From Bradyrhizobium daqingense (GTDB taxonomy: Bacteria; Pseudomonadota; Alphaproteobacteria; Rhizobiales; Xanthobacteraceae), in contig NZ_CP088014.1 of the NCBI RefSeq assembly GCF_021044685.1, forward strand, positions 7,674,001 through 7,738,000: 64,000 nt of DNA, read 5' to 3'. Numbering within the stretch: position 1 is the first letter of the stretch; every line of letters starts with the position of its first letter. Made by a program: the position numbers and the translations under genes. The notes below the pieces were generated by a model. That model did not search any database and was not told where the DNA came from. It saw only the letters and a program-made list of their open reading frames with translations. Of the stretch, positions 18,117 to 26,765 are shown piece by piece.

Positions 18117-18976
18117 CGGTTGACCCCTCTTCCCGAAACAAGGCCTTGCGGCCGGAACTTGATGAAAATGATGGCAAGCACGAACACCAGAACGTCGGCG
18201 ATAACCGGTGACATCAGCCAAGGCAGCCAGGCACTGAACGTGCCGATGACGCCGGCGCCAGCGACTGGGCCGGCGAAGGACCCGACCCCACCGACCATCA
18301 CAGCAACGAAACCCTGGATAAGAAAGCGGATGCCGAGATCGGCGAACAATGAAAAGACCGGCACGATCAGCGCGCCGGCGAGACCCGCGAGTGCCGCACC
18401 AAATGCAAAGGTGACGCTGTAGATCATGCCCGTGGAGATGCCCGAGGCACGCGCCAGCTGTGGGTTCTCCAGCGAGGCGCGGACTCGCAGGCCGAACGAG
18501 GTGTAGGCGAGCAGAGCATGGCTCGCGGCCATGACCAGCAAAGTGATGATGACGATGACGCCGCGCCAGGCGGCGAAATGCAGACTGCCGATCGTGATAG
18601 AGCCACTGATTGGCTCCGGCACCGAGAGATACAGTCCCCCGGTCAGGCCGCGCACGGCTTCGCGAATGATCAGCCCCAGCGCATAGGTGCCAAGCATGGC
18701 GACGATTGGAGCGGCATAGAATCGGCGCACCACGAGTTTTTCCAGGACGAAACCAAGCGTGCCGACCGCGACGGGCGCGGCAAGCATGCCGAGCGGGACC
18801 GGCAAACCGACGCTGTGCATGAGATAAGTGACGTAAGCGCCGAGCAGGACGAACTCGCCTTGGGCGAAGTTGAAGATGCCCATCATGCTGGCAATGATCC
18901 CGAGACCGAGCACGACCAGCACAACAATGGCACCGAAGCTCAAAATCTCGAAGGTCGCGATAAGTAGCGTATCCAT
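18113..18976 (-). CDS. livH: ABC transporter permease, LivH type
   Basis: A 287-residue membrane permease with LivH marks: ASMMGIFNFAQGEFVLLGAYVTYL near residue 29-52, TSFGLRVRASLENPQLARASGI and the GGVGSFAGPVAGAG block. It is first in the operon livH - binding protein - livM - livG - livF - amidohydrolase - second binding protein. A TTGGGTA tandem pair lies about 230 bp upstream (19205). Confidence 0.9.
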   Translation of the reverse strand: MDTLLIATFEILSFGAIVVLVVLGLGIIASMMGIFNFAQGEFVLLGAYVTYLMHSVGLPVPLGMLAAPVAVGTLGFVLEKLVVRRFYAAPIVAMLGTYALGLIIREAVRGLTGGLYLSVPEPISGSITIGSLHFAAWRGVIVIITLLVMAASHALLAYTSFGLRVRASLENPQLARASGISTGMIYSVTFAFGAALAGLAGALIVPVFSLFADLGIRFLIQGFVAVMVGGVGSFAGPVAGAGVIGTFSAWLPWLMSPVIADVLVFVLAIIFIKFRPQGLVSGRGVNR

Positions 18977-19467
18977 GCTGCTGCGTCACATTCCTTGGGC
19001 TTGCGAGCACAGCTTCTTCACGCCGACCGCGCGAAGGCGTGAGCTACTCGTTGGAATGCGAAGGGCTGCTGTCACAAGAGCGCTCCTGGAAGGTCATCCC
19101 GGCAATGGGAGTTGCAGGCGATGGTGGGCTTCTAGGGCGGCCCGCCTGTCGGCGCTTCATTCACGACATGCGGCTCGAGATTGCCTAGATCAACGTAGGG
19201 AGATTTGGGTAATGTTGGGTAATGTTGGCCAGGCGACCGACATTGCGGACACGTTAAAGAGGTCCTACGGCGGGTCGCCGGCCGTTCTCGCCAGCCCAAT
19301 TTCGATGCAGCCAAAAGCGATAGAGAGCTATCCGCATGCCCTCACCGCAGGCTCCCGCAAACGCGCGCGTCGTTAGCGCCTACCGAACTATCGGAGGAAA
19401 CCAGAAGAGCTGACGCACCATTTGCGATGGCCGCAGGCCGTGAGTTCAGCACCGAGAAGGCATCAAG
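18977..19467. other. Intergenic region upstream of livH
   Basis: About 490 bp without a recognisable gene. It holds the TTGGGTA tandem pair at 19205-19221 and presumably the livH promoter. The short frames here resemble nothing I know. Confidence 0.4.
19205..19221. promoter_or_regulatory. TTGGGTA tandem repeat, 10-bp period (site 1)
   Basis: Two TTGGGTA units start at 19205 and 19215, exactly 10 bp apart, and a third partial unit (TTGG) begins at 19225. It lies upstream of livH. Three further pairs with the same period occur at 25602, 26129 and 35625 before other transcription units. No known factor is assigned. Confidence 0.6.
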
Positions 19468-19680
19468 TCATTGTGGCCGAGCACCTGGCTTGCCGACCAG
19501 CGGAAATGTGAATTCAATTCCCGCACCCGCAAACGTGGTCCACAGAGTCTGCAGCAGATCGTCGGATGCGGGAGGCGTGTCATTGTACTCTTCGAGCCGC
19601 CTGATGACGGCGCACGATAACCCGCTTCGCTCGGCCAACTGCTTCACCGACCAGTTCAGCATCCCCCATGCGGCTCGCAA
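19468..19680 (-). pseudogene. Short XRE-family HTH regulator fragment
   Basis: The 70-codon frame reads LRAAWGMLNWSVKQLAERSG, then LSCAVIRRLEEY. This is the HTH pattern of the small rhizobial XRE proteins whose opening is normally LTGxQLRAARGLLNWSQ; SKLTGRQ precedes it in frame. The only usable start is TTG at 19680, and the frame is closed by a stop about 60 nt upstream. It looks like a remnant or a poorly translated gene, and it borders the decayed pyruvate kinase. Confidence 0.5.
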
Positions 19681-19749
19681 TTGCCTCCCCGTGAGCTTCG
19701 ATGCGGCTCTCCGCTCCCTTGCGAGTATATCGTAATGCGCGTCGATCTA

Positions 19750-20679
19750 CACGCCGAGCCACTCCCTTACACCGCCATAGCTGTTGCCGAGCGGTACAGC
19801 GTGCATCGATGGCAACGAGAAGGTCGCTGTCGGCGCAGTGATCATCGAGTCCGGCATCTGGGTTGCGACGATGACGGGCTTGGCAACAAGCCGGCAGGCC
19901 CTGACGAACTCCTTTTGCCGGCCCAGCACCTCCTCAGGGGGATTTCAACCCTGAGGTCGCCTCGCGCGACCATGATGGCGTCTGACAAGTGGATCATATC
20001 CCAATACGATCAAGCGCCATCGGGGTCTCGATCTTGGCAACGCCACCGGCGGCCTCACCGATCAAAGCTCGTGCCTCGACCAGGTCAGATGGTTTCTGAA
20101 CAAAGGACAGCAACCCAGTCGACGCCAAGCTCGAGGCCGAACGCAAGATCGGCTCGATCCTTCTTGGTTAGAGGCGAGATCTTGAGCAGCGCGCCTGGCA
20201 GGCTGGCGCCCTTGTGATCACGGATGACGCCGCCGATCACAACGCACGCCATTCTCCGTTCAGAACCGAGCTTTTCGACGACTAGCTAGACGAACGCCCA
20301 TCGTCAATGAGCAGGGCCTGACCGGGATAAGCGGCTGCGAATATTTCTGGATGAGGCCGCGGGATTGACTGCTTCCCGCCTGTCTCTTAGCGCGAAGCAG
20401 ACCGTCTCCCCGGCATCCAGCGCGAGCTTGCCTTCATCGAGCCGGCCAATGCGGATCTTCGGGCCTTGCGGATCCTGCAGCACGCCGATCGGCCGATTGA
20501 ATTCCAGCTCCAGCGCACGGATCGAGACGAGCACACGGGCGTGATCGTCATGGGTCCCCGCGGCTGAAGTTCAGCGTGAAAGTATCAGCCCCCGAAAGAT
20601 AGAGCGCACAAAGCTTTTCAGGTGATGCGGTTGCCGACCCAACGGTTGCGACAATCTTGGCATGGCGTGAGCGGCGCAT
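19750..20679 (-). pseudogene. Pyruvate kinase pseudogene (frameshifted, C-terminus lost)
   Basis: Fragments in several minus-strand frames line up with pyruvate kinase in the right order. RRSRHAKIVATVGSAT at the ATG 20679 is followed by NFSRGDP and a stop; then come VSIRALELEFNRPIGVLQDP and GPKIRIGRLDEGKL (about 20430-20530), GALLKISPLTKKDRADLAFG (about 20140-20200), and RQKEFVRACRLVAKPVIVAT (about 19870-19920). The frame breaks at least three times, and the sequence leaves the family after the TAPT segment, so domain C is missing. It is non-functional. Confidence 0.75.
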
Positions 20680-20824
20680 CGTGCCCCTCTAGTTCAGAAG
20701 ATAAGTTCGGCATCAAACGAGATAGGGCCGCTCACAAGGTATTCAAAGCGAGCTGGCCGACGTTGCGCACTTTCGCTCTCTCCACCGTCCGTCGTTGCTG
20801 GACCAAGAGGTGAAAACACTGCAC

Positions 20825-22600
20825 TTATGCACCGGATGCCGCCGCCGTCTGTCCCTGATGGGTGGATTGTACGATGCTGTTCACCGCGCGGTAGGCGAAC
20901 ACGATGGCTGGTCCGATCGTAATGCCGGCCCCAGGGTAGATCCCACGCATCGGTGAAGTCATGTCGTTGCCGCAGGCATAAAGACCTGCGATCGGCACGC
21001 CGTTTCCATTTAGGACCCTTCCGCCAGGATCCGTTGACAGGCCGGTCGCAGTTCCAAGGGTCGCCGGGACAATCGGGAGCGCAATGAATGGCCCGTTCTT
21101 GATAGCTCCAAGGTTCGGGTTTTTCTTTCCAACCGCGGGATCTCCCAGGGTTCGGTTGAAAGCCGATTCACCGCGTTTGAAAAGCGGATCGCGCCCTTCA
21201 GCTGCGTGGGCATTATGTTCTTCAACGGTCTTTTGGAGCTCTTGCGGGTCGAGGCCCAATTCCGCCGCAAGCTCCGCAATCGTCCGGCCAATCTCGATGT
21301 AACCCAAGCGGGCATACTTCTTGATACTCAAAGTCCAGGGCCAGGGGAGCAGGTGTCCCATGCCTCTGAGGCGGACGAATTCCTTGTCGCAGATGAAATA
21401 GAACCGCTTGTCCGCCGGATAGCCGCTATTGAACATGGCAAGACAGATGTCATGGTACGAATTGGATTCATTGACGAAGCGCTTAGCATTTGGCCCCACC
21501 GCGATGACACCTGGACGGCCACGATCGAGCCAGCCGTACGGGACCACTTGCGAGGAGCGGCCGTTCCTGAGGATCGACACGGGCGTCCAGAATCCACTCG
21601 ATGCAACGTCATTATCGATCGCAGCTCCGAGCCTGCCTGCGAGCGCAATGCCGTCTCCTGTGACATCGCTGTGGGCCAGCGTATCATTGTGCTGGTGGGC
21701 TCGGCTGAGCTGGGCTCGCAATTTACCGTTCCGCGCAAAGCCACCGGTTGCCAGGATTACTCCGTGCGAGGCTCGGACGCGGAGATCCGTGCGATCCCGC
21801 TTGAGGAGTGCGCCAGTAACTCTCCCTCCCTCCCTCATCAGATCAACCGCTGGGCAGCTTGGCCAGATTTCAGTGTCGTATCTGCGAAGGCTTGCCAATA
21901 ACCGCGCGATCAGAGCATTGCCGCCACTGAGTTCAGTGCCCCTCCTGTAGCGCAGCCGGTCGCCTGCGTAGCGGCTGACCCGGCGAAGGACGTGCTTGAG
22001 CGAGGCAGCCGACTGGAAGGGATTGAGAAAGCTTCTGACCTCGCCGGACGAAATCATCATGCCGCCGAGCACGACGCGAATCGGATCACTTATCAGGTCG
22101 AAATCCTTGCCGAGAAGCCGTCCGTCGTAAGCTGCGGGGCTCAGCGCCCGGCCCATGTCGATCCCGCCGATCTGGCTCGAATGATAATCCGGAGCGGAGG
22201 CCAGTGTGAACTTGACTTCACTCCCATTCTCCAAGCTGGCGAGCGCCGTTGGGCCGTCTTCAAGATAGGCATCCACGAAGTCGGGGCGATAGTAATCGCC
22301 AAGTTCGTGTTGCAGATAGATCTTCGCATTCGCAATCGAATCATCGATTTTCGCCGCTCGAGCCTGCATTGAGCATGGAACCCAGATCATGCCGTTCGAG
22401 AGGGCGGTCGTGCCACCGAGCCGGCCAGACTTCTCGCATACCGTCACGCGAAGTCCGGCTTTTGCCGCATAGAGCGCCGCGGACAGCCCGGCAGCGCCGC
22501 TGCCGATCACGAGCACGTCCGTCTCCCAATCGTGCGTCGGCTTGTTCGCTTTGGAGGAGGAAGCGGTACTAGGTTTCAATTTGGTGATCGGGTTGTTCAT
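20825..22600 (-). CDS. FAD-dependent oxidoreductase (3-ketosteroid dehydrogenase / fumarate reductase flavoprotein family)
   Basis: A 591-residue flavoprotein. The dinucleotide-binding motif VIGSGAAGLSAALYAAKAG lies near residue 31-49. The C-terminal block GLYACGNDMTSPMRGIYPGAG with ITIGPAIVFAYRA is typical of KstD-like dehydrogenases. The ATG at 22600 overlaps the stop of the upstream TIM-barrel gene (ATGA) and has GAGGCAGGA before it; the longer frame is a shadow. It is third in the UPF0261 - TIM-barrel - flavoprotein operon. Relatives desaturate ring ketones or reduce fumarate-like acids; the substrate here is unknown. Confidence 0.85.
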   Translation of the reverse strand: MNNPITKLKPSTASSSKANKPTHDWETDVLVIGSGAAGLSAALYAAKAGLRVTVCEKSGRLGGTTALSNGMIWVPCSMQARAAKIDDSIANAKIYLQHELGDYYRPDFVDAYLEDGPTALASLENGSEVKFTLASAPDYHSSQIGGIDMGRALSPAAYDGRLLGKDFDLISDPIRVVLGGMMISSGEVRSFLNPFQSAASLKHVLRRVSRYAGDRLRYRRGTELSGGNALIARLLASLRRYDTEIWPSCPAVDLMREGGRVTGALLKRDRTDLRVRASHGVILATGGFARNGKLRAQLSRAHQHNDTLAHSDVTGDGIALAGRLGAAIDNDVASSGFWTPVSILRNGRSSQVVPYGWLDRGRPGVIAVGPNAKRFVNESNSYHDICLAMFNSGYPADKRFYFICDKEFVRLRGMGHLLPWPWTLSIKKYARLGYIEIGRTIAELAAELGLDPQELQKTVEEHNAHAAEGRDPLFKRGESAFNRTLGDPAVGKKNPNLGAIKNGPFIALPIVPATLGTATGLSTDPGGRVLNGNGVPIAGLYACGNDMTSPMRGIYPGAGITIGPAIVFAYRAVNSIVQSTHQGQTAAASGA

Positions 22601-23463
22601 TCCTGCCTCGGTGCAGATTTCTGCATTGATTGCTGACGCTTTCGCGGGAGCGGAACGGCTTTGAATTCTTCGGCTGCAGCTTTCACCGCCCGCTCGATCG
22701 GAATCCGTTCGATGGAGGAGGCGCCAACGAAACCGACACATCCGGTAGACCGGTAGACTTCCGAGGTATCCTGGGGCTCGGCGATTGCCCCGCCATGGCA
22801 GAGAAGGATGACTTCCGGCCGAACGGCTTGAGCGGCAGCATTGATCTCGTTGATGCGCCTGATGGCCTCTTCGATCGACTGTCCCGCCTCATGACCCACA
22901 AGCCCGCCGCGCGTTGCGCCGACATGTGGGACAATGCAGTCGGCTCCCGCGGCTGCCATCGCCTTGGCATCGTGCGGGCTTGCGACATAGGCGAGGGAGA
23001 AGATGTTCTTCTTGCGGGCCGCCGCGATCAGCTCGACCTCACGCTCGAAGCCGAGCCCGACGCGGCCACGACGCTCGCGCCATTTCTCACCCATCGTTGA
23101 AATGGTCGGGTAATTGATCACGCCGGAGAATCCGGCAGCCCAGAACTTGTCCAAGAGATCATCGAGCTCGAGCCGGAGGGGATCCCAGGCCTCGACACCG
23201 CCTATAACAGGAACCGAGGAGACGACGTTGCGGATCTCCGCCGCGAGCTCGAGCGTGCGCGCATTGGAATCGCCGATCCGGCTCGTCGGCAGCCCCATCA
23301 ACCGCGACAGCCCGGTGCTGTAGACCACGAGCATGTCGGCGCCGCCGAGAGCTGCGCATTTTGCGACGAGGCCGCAACTGCTCGCCGCGGCAAGCACTGC
23401 CTTTCCAGCCTCAACTTGAGCTGTGATCTTTGCGAGTATTTCGGCCCGATCAAACATCCGCAA
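22597..23463 (-). CDS. PEP_hydrolase-family TIM-barrel protein (Tm-1 C-terminal-like)
   Basis: A 288-residue TIM-barrel protein of the family named after phosphoenolpyruvate hydrolase and found at the C-terminus of plant Tm-1 proteins. Marks include ADMLVVYSTGLSRLMGLPTS, SGVINYPTISTMGEKWR, GADCIVPHVGATRGG and LLCHGGAIAEP. TTG at 23463 has AGGAG at good spacing; ATG at 23457 is the alternative. Both overlap the end of the UPF0261 gene. The same barrel is fused to a regulator at 26766 and exists in divergent form at 26150. Catalytic role is not established. Confidence 0.85.
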   Translation of the reverse strand: MRMFDRAEILAKITAQVEAGKAVLAAASSCGLVAKCAALGGADMLVVYSTGLSRLMGLPTSRIGDSNARTLELAAEIRNVVSSVPVIGGVEAWDPLRLELDDLLDKFWAAGFSGVINYPTISTMGEKWRERRGRVGLGFEREVELIAAARKKNIFSLAYVASPHDAKAMAAAGADCIVPHVGATRGGLVGHEAGQSIEEAIRRINEINAAAQAVRPEVILLCHGGAIAEPQDTSEVYRSTGCVGFVGASSIERIPIERAVKAAAEEFKAVPLPRKRQQSMQKSAPRQE

Positions 23464-24685
23464 CTGATGAATCTCCTGGTGTCAATTGTTCGACGATCCA
23501 CGATGCGGCCGCCTCCGCAAATTCCGGATCATTGATGTGACAATCCAGCTCGCGGGCGATGATCGATCGCGGCAGATGTCGCCTGACCGCGTCGAACCAG
23601 GCCCTATCGGCTTCAGGGTTTCGAAAGATGCCGCCGTCCCGGTCATAGTCAGAGACCCCCTTGACCGGCCACAGAACGAGGGCGGGCGCCTTTGCTTGCG
23701 AAAGGCGCTCGGCTGTGAGCCTGCCTATGCGCTCATTCTCCGAGACGGTCGTACGCATGAGCGTCGTGAAGGGGGTATGCGAATAGAATTGGCGCTCCTT
23801 GAACTCGGCAGGCACGCTCGAGGGAGGGCCAAAATTTACCATATCGACGGCCCCCGGGGCGATGAGCTGCGGAATCATGCGGCGAGATGCTGCTTTGAGC
23901 CGACCCGGACCCGCACTAGCGGTGCCGCCGACAAGCTCGTCAGCGAGCTCGGTTGTGGTCAGATCGAGCACCGCATCGAACTCGCCGGCGGACACGAGCT
24001 GCTCCATCTTGCGGCCCCCGGCGCCATTGGCCGGAAAGACAATCGCGTCGATGCCTGCCTCTGCCAGCCGCGCGACACAGCGATTTGCCGCCGGCGTCGT
24101 GACCCCAAAGGCCGTGATCGCAACCGTCTTCTTCTTCCGCCGATCCTGAGCGGGCACATAGCGCATCGCCGCAATGGCCCGCCCCGCATTGTCCAGAACG
24201 CGTTCGGTGAACGCGTTGATCCCGAAAAGATCGACCAGGGTCGGATAGAGGATGATGTCGTTGTGGAGGGCCAATTCGGCCAGGAGGGCTGGCCTCGCGC
24301 TGCTCACCAGTAGCTTCGGGAATCCATACGGCAAATCCGATACAACTTCACCGAAGACCGCGCTGCCTTTGCCGCCCGCCACGCCGACGATGGCGTCGAT
24401 CGCACCTGATCGGAGGAGCTCCTTGACCTCTTCACGCGCGCTTGCAGCTATTTCCCGCAAGACCTCGGCGGGTGAAACCACGCGTGCATCGCTGCTGTTC
24501 CTCCGGTTTGATGTGCCTACATCAATCGTAAGAGTCTTGCGGCCCCACTGTTCGATGACGCGCGCGAGATAAGCGGTTTCGCGGCCCTTTGTGTCCAGGG
24601 TTGCGACGATCGCGGCCATGCCCGCAGGATCGCACCGCTGACCATCCCGGATCGACCTTTCGTCGTCCGCGTAATGGTGAGACAC
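23450..24685 (-). CDS. UPF0261 / Tm-1-like ATP-binding domain protein
   Basis: A 411-residue UPF0261 protein, the bacterial counterpart of the N-terminal domain of tomato Tm-1. Marks include MAAIVATLDTKGRETAYL, IVGVAGGKGSAVFGEVVSDLPYGFPKLLVS, AITAFGVTTPAANRC and VFPANGAGGRKMEQL. GTG at 24685 is the start, preceded by a strong AGGAGGAAG. It overlaps the TIM-barrel gene by 14 nt, so the two halves of Tm-1 are separate but coupled here. An IS element ends 37 bp upstream and separates it from the TTGGGTA pair at 25602. Confidence 0.88.
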   Translation of the reverse strand: MSHHYADDERSIRDGQRCDPAGMAAIVATLDTKGRETAYLARVIEQWGRKTLTIDVGTSNRRNSSDARVVSPAEVLREIAASAREEVKELLRSGAIDAIVGVAGGKGSAVFGEVVSDLPYGFPKLLVSSARPALLAELALHNDIILYPTLVDLFGINAFTERVLDNAGRAIAAMRYVPAQDRRKKKTVAITAFGVTTPAANRCVARLAEAGIDAIVFPANGAGGRKMEQLVSAGEFDAVLDLTTTELADELVGGTASAGPGRLKAASRRMIPQLIAPGAVDMVNFGPPSSVPAEFKERQFYSHTPFTTLMRTTVSENERIGRLTAERLSQAKAPALVLWPVKGVSDYDRDGGIFRNPEADRAWFDAVRRHLPRSIIARELDCHINDPEFAEAAASWIVEQLTPGDSSVADV

Positions 24686-24725
24686 GATCTTCCTCCTGGA
24701 CGTTTCTGGACACCTGGAGGTCTAG

Positions 24726-25557
24726 GGTCCAGACTCAATTGAGCCAATATGCGACGAGAGCGGCGAGATGAACAGCGGCCAAAAAATTACGGGCGAGCTT
24801 GTCATATCGCGTGGCGATGCGCCGGAAGTCCTTGAGCCTGCAAAAGCAGCGTTCGATGACATTTCGTCCTTTGTAGGCGCGTTTGTTGAAGCGATGGATG
24901 ACGACACGGTTAGATTTATTGGGGATTACGGGCTTGGCGCCACGACGAATGATTTCGCCGCGAAGCTTGTCGCCATCATACCCTTTGTCGGCGAGGAGCA
25001 CGCTCATGGGTGGCGCGAGCGCCAGGACATCGGGAGCCGCAGCGATATCGGCATCCTGGCCTGGAGTCAGATGCAGGACGACCGGCCGGCAGAGCGGATC
25101 GCTCAGCGCATGGATTTTTGTCGTGCGGCCTCCGCGCGAGCGGCCGATTGCTTGATTGTGCTCCCCCCTTTTCCGCCGGAGGCACACCGGTGAGCTTTAA
25201 TCGAGGTCGAGTCGAGCGACAGTACGACGCCGTCTTCGCCAGGCTTGGCCAGCGCTTCGAAGATTGCGCACCATCGTCCTCGCTTGGCCCAGCGATTGAA
25301 GCGATTGTAGATCGTCGTGTAAGGGCCGTATTCACGTGGACAATCACGCCATCGTGCACCCGATTGCAGCATGTGAATGATGCCGCTGACGATGCGTCGG
25401 TCGTCGTCCCGATCCGGCCCCGTCAGTCCCCTCGGCAGATGCGGTTCGATACGCGCCCATTGCCTGTCGTTCAGCCAAAACAAACCAGCGCGCATTCTCT
25501 CGCCCCCGAATCAACACGTAGGCAAGAGAATCACGTGGCGCTATTTAGGTACAGACC
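24726..25557 (-). mobile_element. IS5-family insertion sequence, copy 1 (832 bp)
   Basis: The element starts GGTCCAGACTC and ends GTACAGACC, giving short imperfect terminal inverted repeats (GGTC). It is bordered by CTAG on both sides (24722-24725 and 25558-25561), a target duplication or target sequence usual for the IS427-like subgroup of IS5. A second copy at 49805-50636 has the same length and orientation and differs at about four positions that I can see. It lies immediately upstream of the UPF0261 operon. Confidence 0.9.
24735..25495 (-). CDS. IS5-family transposase made by programmed frameshift (copy 1)
   Basis: Two overlapping frames: OrfA 25103-25495 (130 aa) and OrfB 24735-25187 (150 aa). 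OrfA opens LFWLNDRQWARIEPHLPRGL and holds the first catalytic Asp in VLSLDSTSIKAH. OrfB holds the second Asp in LLADKGYDGDKLR and the Glu in NVIERCF with RLKDFRRIATRYDK, the DDE triad of IS5/IS4 transposases. The overlap suggests the usual -1 frameshift. All key residues are present, so it may be active. Confidence 0.9.
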
Positions 25558-25601
25558 CTAGATCGGAGTGAAATGGCCCATAAGCCCGGATACGAGCGCG
25601 A

Positions 25602-25618
25602 TTGGGTAAAGTTGGGTA
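25602..25618. promoter_or_regulatory. TTGGGTA tandem repeat, 10-bp period (site 2)
   Basis: TTGGGTA at 25602 and 25612, 10 bp apart, starting 45 bp beyond the right end of the IS. If the IS and one CTAG are removed, the pair would lie roughly 80 bp before the UPF0261 start, the same kind of distance as the pair before the ABC operon at 35506. Confidence 0.6.
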
Positions 25619-25770
25619 GCTCCAAGCGGCCATAGCAGCAGCCGCTTCATCCTGAGCGCCACCGTAACGAGGGAAGCCGCCTCTCCCCTTTGCAAGGAGG
25701 CGAGCGTCAGCTGGCGGAGCTTTGTGGTTTGGGCCGCCCGCATCGTCGGCGCGCTCCGAGACAAAAAGAT

Positions 25771-25798
25771 GCCGCTGCCGGAATCTTCCAGCAGCGGC
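25771..25798 (-). terminator. Rho-independent terminator, minus strand
   Basis: GCCGCTGC and GCAGCGGC form an 8-bp GC stem, extended by GGAA/TTCC in the loop. Read on the minus strand it is followed by ATCTTTTTG, a T tract. No minus-strand gene ends close by; the nearest upstream minus gene is the regulator ending at 26766. Confidence 0.55.
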
Positions 25799-26128
25799 GC
25801 GAGTCAGGGAGGAAGCAGACGAGCCGGTCTGCTAGCGGATCCGTAGGACGCAGCGATAGCTCGCCCGGAATTTTCTACCCGAGACGCTTCACGGGCCCTT
25901 TTTCAGAACGAGCCGAACTCGGGCAGCATCGGCAAATCGTATCCGGCTCACAGCAAGGCGCGGAGAGGCTACTCAAGCAAGAACGGCTATGACGGCGTTA
26001 GCGTTCATCGCATCCAGCCGAGCCCGGCTCCCCCGCCGAAGAAAGACATGACATTGCTCCCCCAAAGATCGACGAGTGGTGGTCTAGACCTCGATGGAAT
26101 GGCGTGTAAGATCGGCGAAAGGTTCAAA

Positions 26129-26144
26129 TGGGTAGGATTGGGTA
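26129..26144. promoter_or_regulatory. TTGGGTA tandem repeat, 10-bp period (site 3)
   Basis: ATGGGTA and TTGGGTA with their TGGGTA parts at 26129 and 26139, again 10 bp apart. It lies next to or just inside the 5' end of the divergent TIM-barrel gene, depending on its true start. Confidence 0.5.
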
Positions 26145-26149
26145 GAACC

Positions 26150-26761
26150 GTGAGAGCCAATGTCTTTGGTCGCCTTGCCGCAAGTCTCCCCTCGCCTCGC
26201 GGTGATCAGATAACGATCTATGCGCCGTCACTGCGGACTCTTCCGCAGAATGCCATGCTCGTCATGGCTACACTTCCTGTCATCGACTGGAACGACTGCC
26301 TCGTGCGGGACTTGCACGCGAGCCCCAAGGCGCCCCCTTGCTGCTATGCGGCCGTCGTCATGATCGATCCCTTTGCCTGCTGGGAAGATCTCGGAGATCT
26401 GTTACAGGATGCAAAGATGACCGGAGTGACGAATTTTCCGCCAGCCTGCATGATTGAACGGACATCGGCAGGAGTGCCGCTCGATCGCGGTCAGGAGCTC
26501 GAGCTTCGCCGTATGGAGTGGTTTGCAAGGCGCGGGTTCAAAGTCCTGTTTATCGCGGCGGACGAGGCAAAGATGACAGCAGCGGAGCAACGGCTTGGTT
26601 CGCAGCTGGATGGGGCCGTCTATCTGCGACCCGAGGCGCTTGCGCTGCCGATTGGATCGGATATCGGGCTCGTAAGCCTTGGCTCTCATGGATCGTCGTC
26701 GGTACCGAGGTTCTCCCTGGAGCAGGCCGCCACGGCCAAGCAGCCGCTACGACGGGCATGA
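26150..26761 (+). CDS. Divergent, shortened Tm-1-like TIM-barrel protein
   Basis: The frame is open from 26048. GTG at 26150 gives 203 residues and is preferred because similarity to the PEP_hydrolase-family barrels at 22597 and 26766 begins only after it. The order of matches is GDQITIYAPSLRTL (compare GADMLVVYSTGLSR), YAAVVMIDPFACWEDLGDLL, TGVTNFPPACMIE (compare GGVTNFPSVIHID), then ELELRRMEWFARRGFKVLFIA. It then stops short of a full barrel: the GADAI and GGxI parts are weak or missing. It is convergent with the TIM-barrel regulator (4-bp gap). It may be a truncated sensor or a decaying paralogue. Confidence 0.5.
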   Translation: MRANVFGRLAASLPSPRGDQITIYAPSLRTLPQNAMLVMATLPVIDWNDCLVRDLHASPKAPPCCYAAVVMIDPFACWEDLGDLLQDAKMTGVTNFPPACMIERTSAGVPLDRGQELELRRMEWFARRGFKVLFIAADEAKMTAAEQRLGSQLDGAVYLRPEALALPIGSDIGLVSLGSHGSSSVPRFSLEQAATAKQPLRRA

Positions 26762-26765
26762 GGCC

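Larger units (their letters stand above)
25558..26128. other. Intergenic region between IS copy 1 and the TIM-barrel gene
   Basis: About 570 bp with the TTGGGTA pair at 25602 and the minus-strand terminator at 25771-25798. No gene was recognised. Confidence 0.4.

Noticed and set aside
16896..19010. 704-codon minus frame apparently fusing a basic N-terminus to the binding protein
   Set aside because: The N-terminal part is an out-of-frame reading of livH; the real start is the ATG at 18116 overlapping the livH stop.
24768..25193. 141-codon plus-strand frame within the IS (also in copy 2)
   Set aside because: Antisense to the transposase with clear DDE motifs; conserved only because the IS copies are.
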